64,000 bases of DNA from Streptacidiphilus rugosus AM-16 (GCF_000744655.1 NZ_JQMJ01000003.1:868001-932000); one strand, 5' to 3'; positions 1 to 10,297 are shown, counted from the first letter of the stretch. The notes: generated from the sequence alone by a model not told the origin. Translations and numbers: made by a program.

Positions 1-1
1 C

Positions 2-613
2 AGTGACAGCACGGCGCAGTTGGACTCCTGGGCCAAGAGTGTGTGCGGCGGAGTCGCCGCGCCCATCCAGTCGGTCCAGTCGGCGCAGAGCGACACCGGG
101 CAGATCATCGCGGGTGAGACCCCGGCCGCCCTGCAGACGCGTCTTGCGGCGGACATGGGCAAGCTGGCCACGGGCAACCAGCAGATAGCGCAGGCCGTGC
201 AGGCGGCGGGCGCACCGAAGACCAGCGGCGGTGCGCAGCTGCAGGCGGACGCCGTCAGTGAGCTGAACCAGGCAGCCGGGGGCTACACCAAGGTGCAGGC
301 CACGGTGAAGGCCCTGCCGGTCACCGACCAGGCCCGCTTCGCGGCGTCCCTGCGCGGGGTCTCCGACCAGGTCCAGCAGCTCTCGACGCTGTCGTCGGGC
401 GCGCTGCAGAAGCTCCAGACCGGCGAACTCGGCGCGGCTCTCAAGCGCCAGCCGGGCTGTGCCCAGCCGAGCGGCACGCCGACGCCGGCGACGAGCGCCG
501 CGACCTCGTCCTCCCCGTCCGCATCCACCCCGGCCGGCGCCGGCGCCTCGGCGGGCACGTCCGCCAAGCCCAGCGCCTCCACGTCGCCCAAGCCCTCGAC
601 GTCCGCGCACTGA
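2..613 (+). CDS. Small secreted protein, 3' part only
   Basis: The reading frame is open from the first bases of the window to a TGA at 611, so the start lies upstream and about 203 residues are visible. The visible part has a soluble, mostly helical, Gln/Ala-rich region (about residues 1-150) with two cysteines (in SVCGGV and QPGC) that may form a disulphide. A tail of about 50 residues made almost only of Ser, Thr, Ala and Pro follows, typical of cell-wall-spanning or secreted streptomycete proteins. A similar small secreted protein gene commonly lies beside this methyltransferase in streptomycetes (from memory). No catalytic motif is seen and the function is unknown. An internal TTG at 20 is not needed as a start. 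Confidence 0.7.
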   Translation, partial: SDSTAQLDSWAKSVCGGVAAPIQSVQSAQSDTGQIIAGETPAALQTRLAADMGKLATGNQQIAQAVQAAGAPKTSGGAQLQADAVSELNQAAGGYTKVQATVKALPVTDQARFAASLRGVSDQVQQLSTLSSGALQKLQTGELGAALKRQPGCAQPSGTPTPATSAATSSSPSASTPAGAGASAGTSAKPSASTSPKPSTSAH

Positions 614-710
614 CCCCGACCCGCTCGTCCCGCACAGGCTCGACCGGCCAGGGGCCGGGCGGGCCGTGCGCCTGGGGTGACGGGAGGGTGGTGTCGGGGA
701 GAATGGCCGG

Positions 711-2411
711 GTGAACAGCTCCGCAGCTTCCACTCCGTCCAGCGCGAACTCCGCGTCCACCCCGTCCGACCGTGCGGCCTCGGACCCTGCGGCCTCCCGC
801 CCTGCGGCCTTCGGCGTCGGTGCCTCCCCCGGCGGCGCTGCCGAGGCCGGATCAGGCGCGCCGCTGCCCGTGCTCGAGCCGACGCGGATCGCGCGGCTGC
901 GCGAGGCCTTCGTCGCCGCCGACTACACCGCCGACGGCTGCCTGGAACTGCTCGGCGCCGCCGCGTACGCCGCGCTCGCGCGCAGCGAGAGCGTGCCCGC
1001 GTTGCGGGCCACGACCGGAGCGGGCGCGCTGCAGACGCTGGTGCGTCTGTTCCTGCTCCAGCGCGCCGTCTCCTACCCGGCTGCCGCGACCGCACTGCCG
1101 GTCGAGGAGGCGCTCGCGGACGGCTGGCTCGTGCGGACGAGCGAGAGCGACGTGCGCGCGACGGTCGACATCAGGCCCTACGCCAACGACATCGCCGGCG
1201 AGCAGGCCGCGGCCGAGGCGTGGATCGTCTCCGACCTGGGCTGTGCCGTCGGCGGAGCGGGCGGGATCGGTTCGGGGGCGGCGACGGACCAGGGCGTGTC
1301 GCGCGGCGAGCTCGTGCTCGGCGTCGGCGGGGCGTCGACGACGCTGGCCAACATCGCCGTCCGGCGGCCGGTCCGGCGTGCCCTGGACCTCGGCACCGGG
1401 TCCGGGATCCAGGCCCTGCACGCCGCCCGCCACGCGGGCCGGGTCGTGGCGACGGACGTCAACCCGCGGGCCCTGCACTTCACACGCCTCAGCGCCGAAA
1501 TCTCCGGGCTCGGCGACCGCATCGAGGTCCGCGAAGGGAGCCTGTTCGAGCCCCTCCAGGCCGACGAGACCTTCGACCTCGTCCTCTCCAACCCGCCGTT
1601 CGTGATCTCACCGGGGGAGCGGTTCACCTACCGCGACGGCGGCATGGCCGGCGACGAGCTCTGCCGCAGCCTGGTCGCGCAGGCCGGAGCGCATCTGGAG
1701 CCCGGCGGCTACTGCCAACTGCTGGCCAACTGGCAGCACGTGCGCGGCGAGGACTGGCGGGACCGGGTGGCCTCGTGGGTCTCCGGCAGCGGCTGCGACG
1801 CCTGGGTGGTCCAGCGTGACGTCCAGGATGTGACCACCTACGCGGAGCTGTGGCTGCGCGACGGCGGCGACCATCTCGGCCCCCGCGCGGACTACGAGCG
1901 GCGCTACGCCGAGTGGTTGGACGCCTTCGAGGCGGCCGACGTCGAGGGTGTGGGCTTCGGCTGGATCACGCTCCGCCGGCTCCCCGAACAGGGCGCGGAC
2001 GTCAAGCCGATCCTGGTCGCGGAGGAGTGGCCGCATCCGGTCGAGCAGCCGCTCGGGCCGGTCATCGAGCAGTGGTTCGAGCGCCAGGACTTCCTGCGCG
2101 CCCAGGACGACGCCGGCCTGCTGGCGGCGCACTACCTGCTCGCGGACGAGGTGGTCCAGGAGCAGGTCGGCGTGCCCGGCGCGGAGGACCCCGAGCACGT
2201 GATCCTGCGTCAGAACCGGGGCATGCGACGGGCGACCAAGGTGGACTCGGTCGGCGCGGGCTTCGTCGGAGTCTGCGACGGCTCGTTGGGCGCGGGAGAC
2301 ATCCTGGACGCGATCGCACGGTTGCTCGACGAGGACCCGGTCGTGCTGCGCGACCGCGCGCCCGAACAGATCCGTCTGCTGGTCGAGCAGGGATTCCTGC
2401 GACCCGCCTGA
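711..2411 (+). CDS. Class I SAM-dependent methyltransferase, PrmC/HemK-like
   Basis: 566 residues from a GTG start behind a GGGGAG Shine-Dalgarno. A low-complexity Ala/Ser/Pro leader (about residues 1-50) precedes an N-terminal helical domain. The SAM-binding core carries motif I as DLGTGSGIQALHAA (about residue 225) and motif IV as LSNPPF (about residue 290). NPPF/NPPY is the signature of enzymes that methylate amide or exocyclic amino nitrogens. A C-terminal domain of about 200 residues has no recognised catalytic motif. The protein is much longer than PrmC, so the substrate (protein glutamine, rRNA or other) cannot be named. It stands alone between a secreted-protein gene and a DUF3592 gene. 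Confidence 0.85.
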   Translation: MNSSAASTPSSANSASTPSDRAASDPAASRPAAFGVGASPGGAAEAGSGAPLPVLEPTRIARLREAFVAADYTADGCLELLGAAAYAALARSESVPALRATTGAGALQTLVRLFLLQRAVSYPAAATALPVEEALADGWLVRTSESDVRATVDIRPYANDIAGEQAAAEAWIVSDLGCAVGGAGGIGSGAATDQGVSRGELVLGVGGASTTLANIAVRRPVRRALDLGTGSGIQALHAARHAGRVVATDVNPRALHFTRLSAEISGLGDRIEVREGSLFEPLQADETFDLVLSNPPFVISPGERFTYRDGGMAGDELCRSLVAQAGAHLEPGGYCQLLANWQHVRGEDWRDRVASWVSGSGCDAWVVQRDVQDVTTYAELWLRDGGDHLGPRADYERRYAEWLDAFEAADVEGVGFGWITLRRLPEQGADVKPILVAEEWPHPVEQPLGPVIEQWFERQDFLRAQDDAGLLAAHYLLADEVVQEQVGVPGAEDPEHVILRQNRGMRRATKVDSVGAGFVGVCDGSLGAGDILDAIARLLDEDPVVLRDRAPEQIRLLVEQGFLRPA

Positions 2412-2589
2412 CCCGCGCGGCCGGGCGGCATCGGGTGAACATCACACCGAACCACCGGCGTTCACCGCACGTTTGCCCATGCGACGGACGCAGTAGGCCG
2501 CACGTTGCCGACGCGCTGGAAATCTGGACCCCGCAACCGATCATTTGATCGACCATCACAGCGGCTGAGCCAGCGGGGGCGGGGCGAAC

Positions 2590-3009
2590 GTGGGAACTCC
2601 ACTGGGTCTGTTCACGGGGGCGTGGTTTTTCCTGTTCGGCGGCGCTGTCCTGTGGTGGTGCGCCGCAGAGGTGCGCGCTCGGCGCACCCTGCGGCGCGTT
2701 GGCGTGAGCGGCATGGCCCGTGTCGTCGTCGATCTCGACGAGGCCACCGACCACGCCGACACCGCGCCGATGCTGAGCTTCCAGGTCGAGGGCCACGGTG
2801 AGGTCGTGACGCGCCCGCGGGGCTGGACCTCGATCAGACGGGTGCCGACGCTCGCGGTCGACTCCCTGGTGCCGGTCTCTTACGACCCGTCCCAGCCGAC
2901 GCTCGTCGTGGTGGACGGCACGCCCCAGGGGCGGAGCGACGTGTTCTGGCTCCTTCTCGGCCTCGCCTTCGCCGGCTGCGGTGTGACGCTGCTCGCATTC
3001 GCGCTCTGA
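2590..3009 (+). CDS. DUF3592-type small membrane protein
   Basis: 139 residues from a GTG start. One membrane helix lies at the N-terminus (about residues 5-25) and one at the C-terminus (about 118-138). Between them is a beta-rich extracytoplasmic or cytosolic segment containing VPVSYDPSQPTLVVVDG, the typical V-x-Y-dP pattern of DUF3592 proteins. The family has no established function. The gene is separated from the methyltransferase by 178 bases and from topA by a long non-coding gap, so it is probably monocistronic. Confidence 0.75.
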   Translation: MGTPLGLFTGAWFFLFGGAVLWWCAAEVRARRTLRRVGVSGMARVVVDLDEATDHADTAPMLSFQVEGHGEVVTRPRGWTSIRRVPTLAVDSLVPVSYDPSQPTLVVVDGTPQGRSDVFWLLLGLAFAGCGVTLLAFAL

Positions 3010-3614
3010 CGCGATCCCGCCCGCAGCCCGTCCGCGGCCGACGCCCGAGGGCGATCCGGCGCTTCCGCCGGCGCCCGCATCCGGCAGGGCTCCGTCCGGG
3101 CTCCGGCCGGGGCCCGGACGCGTCCGGCACCCACGCCCCACCCGATCTCGGCCCGACGTCGATCCGACCGATTCCCCAGGTCCGATCGAGCTCCGACTGC
3201 CATGCTGTGACGGCTGGTCCTATCAGATGGGTGCATGGCTGTGCGTCCGGATGGGCAGAGACACGCCGAAAGGGTCGGGTTCTGCGTCGTGCGCCATGCG
3301 GCCAGTCCTATGATCCGGCTTGTCCGGCCCGCCCCTGCCAGTGTCGGCGGACGTGTTCGCGTATCCGTGTGACCACGTACGACGCCGTCCCGAACAGCGG
3401 GAGCGGAGGCCTTCGGGTTACCGTTCGAGTGACAGCGGAGGGCCCCCGTCCGTGACATGTCGGGATCCGTCCGTTTGACAAGGGGCACTGGGATGCGGTC
3501 ACACTCCGCATTCAGGACCTGCATTCAAGGACCGCAGTCACGACTGCACTCAGGATCGTGTCGCCGCACGCAGTGACGACACCACCCCTACCCGACCGGG
3601 AGAGAAGAGCGAAG
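3010..3614. other. Long non-coding leader upstream of topA
   Basis: About 600 bases without a convincing gene. An open frame at 3207-3455 has atypical composition and no Shine-Dalgarno. The downstream half contains a TTGACA at 3475 and an imperfect direct repeat of the GCATTC-AGGACC type near 3507 and 3522. This is where the topA promoter and any supercoiling-responsive control would lie. No riboswitch or tRNA was recognised. Confidence 0.5.
3475..3505 (+). promoter_or_regulatory. Candidate topA promoter
   Basis: TTGACA at 3475-3480 is a perfect vegetative -35 hexamer. A weak -10 (CACACT, 3500-3505) follows at a longer than ideal spacing of 19 bases. Long spacers are known in supercoiling-sensitive promoters, but this assignment is only a sequence guess. 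Confidence 0.3.
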
Positions 3615-6425
3615 GTGTCCCCGACCAGCGAGACCGCACGCGACGGACGTCGACTCGTGATCGTCGAGTCGCCGGCCAAGGCGAAGACGATCAAGGGTTA
3701 TCTGGGCCCTGGATACGTGGTCGAGGCCAGCGTCGGGCATATCCGCGACCTGCCCGGCACGGCGGCGGAGGTACCCGAGGGCTACACCGGCGAGGTCCGC
3801 CGGCTCGGCATCGACGTGGACCACGATTTCGAGCCGATCTACGTCGTGAATTCGGACAAGAAGGCCCAGGTCTCCAAGCTCAAGGCGCTTCTCAAGGACG
3901 CCGACGAACTCTTCCTCGCCACCGATGAGGACCGCGAGGGCGAGGCGATCGCCTGGCATCTCCAGGAGGTGCTGCGCCCGAAGGTGCCGGTGCACCGGAT
4001 GGTCTTCCACGAGATCACCAAGGACGCGATCCAGGAGGCCGTGCGGCACCCGCGCGAGCTGAACAAGCTTCTGGTCGACGCACAGGAGACGCGCCGCATC
4101 CTCGACCGCCTCTACGGCTACGAGGTCTCCCCGGTGCTCTGGAAGAAGGTCATGCCGAAGCTGTCGGCAGGCCGTGTCCAGTCCGTCGCGACCCGCCTCG
4201 TCGTCGAGCGGGAGCGCGAGCGGATGGCGTTCCGTTCCGCCTCCTACTGGGACCTGACCGCCGTCTTCGCCACCGCCGACGCCCTCTCCGGCAAGGCTGC
4301 CGCCGCCGGCGACCCGGGTACCTTCGGTGCGCGCCTCAGTTCGGTCGACGGCCGCCGCGTCGCGACCGGCCGTGACTTCGACTCGCTCGGGCAGCTCAAG
4401 AGCTCCGCCGGTTCGGCCGCGCAGGTCCTGCACCTGGACGAGCAGTCGGCCCGCTCGCTGGCCGCCGCGCTCGCCGACACCGACTTCCGGGTGCGCAGCG
4501 TCGAGTCGAAGCCGTACCGCCGCTCCCCGTACGCGCCGTTCCGCACCACCACGCTGCAGCAGGAGGCCAGCCGCAAGCTCGGCTTCGGCGCGAAGCGGGC
4601 GATGGACGTGGCGCAGCGGCTGTACGAGAACGGCTTCATCACCTATATGCGTACCGACTCGACCACGCTCTCGGACACGGCGGTCAACGCCGCCCGGGCG
4701 CAGGTCGAGCAGCTCTACGGCCGCGAGTACCTGCCGGACGCGCCGCGCGTCTACCAGGGCAAGGTCAAGAACGCCCAGGAGGCGCACGAGGCGATCCGCC
4801 CCTCCGGCGACCGCTTCCGCACCCCGGCCGAGACCCGTCTCTCCGGCGACGAGTTCAAGCTCTACGAGCTGATCTGGATGCGGACCGTCGCCTCCCAGAT
4901 GAAGGACGCGGTCGGCCAGTCCGTCACCGTCAAGGTCGGCGGCGCCTCCGCGGACGGCAGGGACGCCGAGTTCTCCGCCTCCGGCAAGATCATCACCTTC
5001 CACGGCTTCCTCAAGGCCTACGTCGAGGGCCGTGACGACCCGGACGCCGAGCTGGACGACCGCGAGCGCCGCCTGCCGCAGGTCGCCGAGGGCGACGGCG
5101 TGACGGCCGAGGAGATCAACCCGGACGGGCACGCCACCAAGCCGCCGGCCCGCTACACCGAGGCCTCGCTGGTCAAGGAGCTGGAGGACCGCGAGATCGG
5201 CCGCCCGTCGACCTACGCGGCGATCATCGACACGATCATCGCGCGACGGTACGTCTTCAAGAAGGGCACCGCGCTGGTCCCCTCCTTCCTGGCGCTGGCC
5301 GTGGTCCGGCTGCTGGAGGAGCACTTCGGCCGCCTGGTCGACTACAACTTCACCGCCAAGATGGAGGACGACCTCGACGCCATCGCGCGCGGCGAGGCCG
5401 AGTCGGTGCCGTGGCTGCGCCGCTTCTACTTCGGCGAGGGCGACGTCCCGGCGTCGGCCGCCTCCGCGGCCGACGCCGGCAACGGCGACGGCGACCACCT
5501 CGGCGGTCTCAAGGAGCTCGTCACCGATCTCGGCGCGATCGACGCCCGCGAGATCAGCTCCTTCCCGCTGCCCGACTCGGACGTGGTGCTGCGCGTCGGC
5601 CGCTACGGCCCCTACGTCGAGCGCGGCGAGCAGCGCGCCGACGTCCCGGACGAGCTGGCCCCGGACGAGCTGACGGTCGAGCTGGCCGAGGAGCTGCTGG
5701 CGAAGCCGAGCGGCGAGCGCGAGCTGGGCAACGACCCGGTGACCGGCAACGCGATCGTGGCGAAGGACGGCCGCTACGGCCCCTACTTCACCGAGATCCT
5801 GCCCGAGGGCACGCCCAAGACCGGGAAGAACGCGGTCAAGCCGCGGACCGGCTCGCTGCTGAGCTCCATGTCGCTGGACACGGTGACCCTGGAGGACGCG
5901 CTCAAGATCTTCGGCCTGCCGAGGGTCGTCGGCGCCGACGCCGAGGGCGTCGAGATCACGGCGCAGAACGGGCGCTACGGCCCGTATCTGAAGAAGGGCA
6001 CGGACTCGCGCTCGCTCGAGAACGAGGACCAGATGTTCACCGTCACCCTCGAAGAGGCGTTGGCGATCTACGCCCAGCCGAAGGCACGCGGCCGCGCCGC
6101 GGCGAAGCCGCCGCTGAAGGAACTCGGCGTGGACCCGGTGAGCGAGAAGCCGGTCGTGGTGAAGGACGGCCGCTTCGGCCCGTACGTCACCGACGGCGAG
6201 ACCAACGCGACCCTGCGCCGGGACGACTCCGTCGAGGAGATCACCCCGGAGCGCGGCTTCGAACTGCTGGCGGAGAAGCGGGCCAAGGGCCCGGCCAAGA
6301 AGACGGCGAAGAAGGCCCCGGCCAAGAAGGCGCCGGCGAAGAAGACGGCCGCCAAGAAGACGGTGGCGAAGAAGGCCACCGCCAAGAAGGCGCCGGCGGC
6401 GAAGAAGACGACCGCCGAGAAGTAG
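3615..6425 (+). CDS. topA: DNA topoisomerase I (type IA)
   Basis: Relaxes negative supercoils by transient single-strand cleavage. The GTG at 3615 is chosen because the product then begins SPTSETARDGRRLVIVESPA, as in streptomycete TopA; 936 residues. The TOPRIM domain has Glu18 in VIVESPAKAKT and Asp104/Asp106 in ATDEDREGE. The catalytic tyrosine is Tyr344 in ITYMRTDST. The core contains the KNAQEAHEAIRPS and GRPSTYA motifs. The C-terminus has at least four topoisomerase repeats marked by GRYGPYV, GRYGPYF, GRYGPYLKKG and GRFGPYV. There are no zinc-ribbon cysteines. It ends in a lysine-rich PAKK/AKK tail from about residue 895, typical of actinobacterial TopA and probably DNA-binding. The gene ends directly at a terminator hairpin and is followed by tmk. 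Confidence 0.97.
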   Translation: MSPTSETARDGRRLVIVESPAKAKTIKGYLGPGYVVEASVGHIRDLPGTAAEVPEGYTGEVRRLGIDVDHDFEPIYVVNSDKKAQVSKLKALLKDADELFLATDEDREGEAIAWHLQEVLRPKVPVHRMVFHEITKDAIQEAVRHPRELNKLLVDAQETRRILDRLYGYEVSPVLWKKVMPKLSAGRVQSVATRLVVERERERMAFRSASYWDLTAVFATADALSGKAAAAGDPGTFGARLSSVDGRRVATGRDFDSLGQLKSSAGSAAQVLHLDEQSARSLAAALADTDFRVRSVESKPYRRSPYAPFRTTTLQQEASRKLGFGAKRAMDVAQRLYENGFITYMRTDSTTLSDTAVNAARAQVEQLYGREYLPDAPRVYQGKVKNAQEAHEAIRPSGDRFRTPAETRLSGDEFKLYELIWMRTVASQMKDAVGQSVTVKVGGASADGRDAEFSASGKIITFHGFLKAYVEGRDDPDAELDDRERRLPQVAEGDGVTAEEINPDGHATKPPARYTEASLVKELEDREIGRPSTYAAIIDTIIARRYVFKKGTALVPSFLALAVVRLLEEHFGRLVDYNFTAKMEDDLDAIARGEAESVPWLRRFYFGEGDVPASAASAADAGNGDGDHLGGLKELVTDLGAIDAREISSFPLPDSDVVLRVGRYGPYVERGEQRADVPDELAPDELTVELAEELLAKPSGERELGNDPVTGNAIVAKDGRYGPYFTEILPEGTPKTGKNAVKPRTGSLLSSMSLDTVTLEDALKIFGLPRVVGADAEGVEITAQNGRYGPYLKKGTDSRSLENEDQMFTVTLEEALAIYAQPKARGRAAAKPPLKELGVDPVSEKPVVVKDGRFGPYVTDGETNATLRRDDSVEEITPERGFELLAEKRAKGPAKKTAKKAPAKKAPAKKTAAKKTVAKKATAKKAPAAKKTTAEK

Positions 6426-6447
6426 GGCGCCCGGTCACCGGGCGCCC
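6425..6447 (+). terminator. topA terminator hairpin
   Basis: GGGCGCCCGGT and its reverse complement ACCGGGCGCCC flank a one-base centre, giving a 9-10 bp GC-rich stem that starts on the last base of the topA stop codon. No U-tract follows, which is normal in streptomycetes. Confidence 0.65.
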
Positions 6448-6595
6448 GGTCAGGGGCGCCGGGCTCTGTCCGACCAGGCGGAGCCTCGCGCCCCTTGAAG
6501 GACTCGTGTGCCTCTTGTGAGCGCTTGGTCACAGGCGTGTCATGAACGAGGACAAGGCCGCATCCGCTGTCCTGGGCTCCGGTTAGGCTGGCCGT

Positions 6596-9500
6596 ATGAG
6601 CGCCGAGTCGCAGGAGCCCGGAAACGGGGCCCCGGAAAGCCCCCACACGTCCCCCGTCGGCGTCAGCCTGACGGAACGCGCCCGCGCCCTGCTGCGCGTG
6701 CGGGGTTATCGCCGCGCCTGGCGCGCGCAGGCGGTGGGCACGCTGGGCGACCGACTCGCCCTGCTGACGATGCTCGGCCTGACCGTCGTCGCCGTGGTCG
6801 GGGCGCAGGCGCTGGGCGGCGGATACACCGCCGCGCTGTTCGCCATCGCCGCCGTCTTCGGCGCCCGGCTCGTCGGCACGGTGCTCTTCGGCGCCGTGCT
6901 GCTCGCCCCGCTGGCACAGCTGACGCAGCGTCTGGACCGGCGACAGCTGCTTCTCGGCGCGGAGGCGTTGCGCGCCGCGCTCATCGGCTGCTCCGTGTTC
7001 TGGGTGACCTGGGTCGGCAGCAAGGCCTGGATCTGGCTGCTCGTCACCGTCTTCGCCGCCGCCGCGCTCGAACGGGTCGTCACCGTCACCCGCGAGTCCA
7101 TCGCCCCGGCGCTGCTGCCCACCGCCACGCCCGGCCACCCGCCGGTCGACCAACGACCGGTGCTGCGTCACATCGACCTGCGGACCAGCTACGCCGCCGT
7201 CCCCTACGGCGCGCTCGCGCTGGTGCTGCTGACCCTGCTCGACCAGGGCGTCGGCCACGGCATCCCGTGGCTCGCCGCCCACTCCCTCGCGCTGGCGGGC
7301 TTCGGCGCCGCCGCGCTCTTCGTCGCCGCGGGGACCCTCTCCTTCGGGCAGGAACTGCCCGAGCGCGCCGCCGAGGGCGCCCGCGCCTTCGAGCCGCGCT
7401 CGCCGTTGACGAACCTGCGCGCTCCCGCCGACGTCACCCCCGGCCTGGGCGCCCGCGGACGCACCGGCTCCTCCCTCACCTTCAGCTTCGCGGCTTGTGC
7501 CGTCGTGGCCGGGGTCGCCGCCGCCGCGTCGGTCGCCTACGTCCACGCCTTCGACCTGCTCGCGGGCGAGATCGGCTACGGGCTGCTGGTGCTGGCGCTC
7601 ACCGCCGGACTGCCGCTCGGCCTGCGGATCACCCGCAGTGTCCTGCCGACGCTGAGCCGACGCCGGCTGCTGCCGCTGGCCATGGGCACCTCGGGCCTGG
7701 CCCTGCTGCTCGGCGGGCTGGTCAGGGACTACGTGCTCGCCCTCGTGCTGTTCACCCTGGCCGGGATCGCCGGCGGCGTCGCCTTCAGGACGGCACGGGC
7801 ACTGCTCGCGCTGGAGACGGAGGAGGCACGCCTTCCGCGCGTCGACGAGCACCTGCACGCGATGCTGCGGGTCTCCGTCGCGCTCGCGCTGGTCGCCGGT
7901 CCGCTGGTCGGCGCGGCCTTCGGCCCTGAGCAGTTCGGCGGCACCACCCTGACCTTCGACCACGGCGGCGCGGGCCTGGCGGTCTCGGTCGCCGGGCTGG
8001 CGCTGCTGCTCGCCGGCGTCGTGACGCTGCTGCGCACCGACGACCGCAAGGGCGTCGCGCCGCTGCCCCGTGACGTCTGGGAGGCCCTGCGGGGCGGGGC
8101 CGAGCCGCCCGCGTACCGCGCGGGCACCGGCTTCTTCATCGCCCTGGAGGGCGGCGACGGGGCGGGCAAGTCCACCCAGGCGCAGGCGCTGGCGGAGTGG
8201 ATCCGCAGCAAGGGCCACGAGGTGCTGCTGACCCGCGAGCCGGGCGGCAGCGGGATCGGCCAGCGCCTGCGGGCGATGCTGCTGGACGTCGGCAACACCG
8301 GCATCTCGCACCGTGCCGAGGCGCTGATGTACGCCGCGGACCGGGCGGAACACGTGGACTCGGTGATCCGCCCGGCGCTCGCACGCGGCGCCGTCGTCAT
8401 CACCGACCGCTACTCCGACTCGTCCGTCGCCTACCAGGGCGCGGGCCGCGACCTGGTGGGCGCGGACATCGCCCGGCTGAACCGCTGGGCGACCGACGGC
8501 CTGGTGCCCGACCTGACGGTGCTGCTCGACGTCGCCCCCTCGGCGGCGCGCGAGCGCTTCACCGAGGCCCCGACCGGCTCGAGTCCGAGCCCGAGGCCTT
8601 CCACCAGCGGGTGCGGGCCGGATTCCTGGCCCTCGCGGCCGCCGACCCGGCGCGCTACCTGGTGGTCGACGCGGGCCAGCCGCCGCACGCCGTCACGACG
8701 GCGATCCGGCACCGACTCGACCGCGAGCTGCCGCTCTCCGAGCAGGAGAAGGCGGCCCTGGCCGAGCAGGAGCGCCTCGCCCGCGAGGCCGAGGCACGCC
8801 GGATCGAGGAGGAGGCCCGCCGCAAGGCGGAGGAGGAGCGCGCCGAGCGCGAGCGCCAGGAGACGCTGGAGCGGCTCAGGCTGGAGGCCGAGGAGGCCGA
8901 GAAGGCCCGCCAGGCCGAGGAGGACCGCCGGGCCGCCGAGGCGGCGCGCTCGGCGGCCGAGGCCGCCCGCCGCCAGGCCGAGGAGGAGGCCGCACGCCGC
9001 GCCGAGGAGGAGGCGGAGCGCCGCAGGGCCGCTGAGGCCGCGCGCGCCGCGGCTGCAGCCGAGGCCGCCCGGCTGGCCGAGCTGGAGCGCCAGCGCGAGG
9101 AGAAGCGAGCGGAGGAGCGCCGCCGCGCGGAGGAGGCCCTGCGCCGTGCCGAGCAGTCCCGCCTCGCGGCGGAGGCAGCAGAGGCGGCCACGGCCGCGGA
9201 GACCGCCGCGGCGGGTCCGGCCGAGCCCAAGACCGAGGAGCGCGAGTCGGCCGACGGCCCGTCCGGCCACATAGCCGCCGACGCGTCGGCGGCGGAAGCG
9301 ACGGCGGTGCTCCCGATCGTCGAGCCCGAGCGGGCCGCCGCGTCCGAGCGTGGGCCCGAGCCCGAGCGTAGGCCCGAGAGCGACCCCGAGATCCACCCCG
9401 CGGCCGCCTCCGAGGGCGCAGCCGAGACGACCGCCGAAGGCTCGGCCGAGAAGACGGCCGTGATGCCCGTCGTCGTGCCCGAGCCCGAGCCTGCGTCCGA

Positions 9501-10251
9501 GGCGACCGACGCCGCCGGCGCGCAGGCCGAGGCCGAGGCCGCCGCCGACACCGGGGGCTCCCCGCTGGCCAGGGTCCGCGCGGCGCGGGCCGCGCGCGCC
9601 CAGGCGAAGGCGAAGACCGAGGAGGCCGAGGCCACCGCCCCGACGGCGTCGCCCGCCCCGGCCTCGTCCGCCGAGGAGACGATGGTGCTGCCGCCGTTCC
9701 CGGCGCAGCCGCCGGTGGTCGGCACGCCCGCCGCCGAACCCGAGTCCCCGAAGGCGCGGCGGCCCCGGCTGTCGCGGAAGGCCTCGGCCGAGCCCACTGC
9801 TTCGTCCATGGACGAGACGACGGTCATGCCGATCGTCCCGCCCGTCGACCAGACGCCGCTGCCGCGTTCCTGGCGTGAGGCCTCGCCGCGCAGCGCGGAG
9901 AGTGTCCAGGACAGGGTGCCCGACTGGCTGTTCCGGCCGCAGCCGGGTCGCGCCGGTTCCGAGGCGCCGACCAGCGAGATCCCGATCCTGCCTGCCGCAG
10001 TGTCGCCCGAGGCCGCAGAGCCCTCGGCGGAGCAGCCGAAGGACGCGGAGACCCCGGCGGGCGAGACCCCGGCCTCCGGCGGCCGTTACGACTGGGCCGA
10101 GGAGACCCCGCTGGACGACCTCCCCACGCTGACGGACCAGCTGCTGGGTACCCGCGAGGAGTGGGCCCAGTGGCACGCCGAGCACCCGGACCAGCCGGAG
10201 GGCCCGGACGACCAGCGCGGCCGCGGCCCCGGCCCCGGCCGGCACCGCTGA
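6596..10251 (+). CDS. tmk: Thymidylate kinase fused to MFS-like membrane domain, with apparent frameshift
   Basis: Phosphorylates dTMP to dTDP, an essential step. Residues 1 to about 490 form a multi-span MFS-like region starting with GYRRAWRAQAVGTLGDR. The kinase follows: Walker A GGDGAGKST (about residue 519), TREPGG, and the DRY-type motif ITDRYSDSSVAYQG. At 8570-8573 the frame breaks: FTEAPTG continues in the wrong frame to a stop at 9272, whereas the next frame gives DRLESEPEAFHQRVRAGFL, the expected C-terminal kinase helices, and runs to 10251. Inserting one G restores about 1,218 residues. The rest is a 190-residue Glu/Arg/Ala coiled coil and a disordered Ala/Pro/Glu tail with four TxV(M/L)P repeats. 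The same membrane-kinase fusion is known in streptomycetes. Sequencing error and real mutation cannot be told apart here. Confidence 0.88.
8570..8573 (+). other. Apparent -1 frameshift in tmk
   Basis: The read is GCC-CCG-ACC-GGC; the family sequence EAPDRLESEP needs GCC-CCG-GAC-CGG, so one G is missing. Both flanking frames have strong streptomycete codon bias. The flank has no classical slippery heptamer with a downstream pseudoknot that I can recognise. Confidence 0.85.
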
Positions 10252-10297
10252 GCCTCCGCCCCCGGCCCTCCGGCTGGTCCGGCCCCGACCGTTCCCG

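Noticed and set aside
3207..3455. 82-residue open frame in the topA leader
   Set aside because: Cys/Arg/Pro-rich, no start signal, third-position GC lower than in real genes nearby.
3588..5498. 636-residue open frame antisense to topA
   Set aside because: It mirrors the codon bias of topA on the opposite strand, has no Shine-Dalgarno and no recognisable domain.
6068..8353. 761-residue open frame antisense to topA/tmk
   Set aside because: A GC-bias shadow rich in Arg/Gln/Gly; the plus strand carries clear topA and tmk motifs.
8560..8580. Programmed ribosomal frameshift in tmk
   Set aside because: No slippery heptamer or recognisable downstream stimulator; a missing base is the simpler explanation, though this is not excluded.
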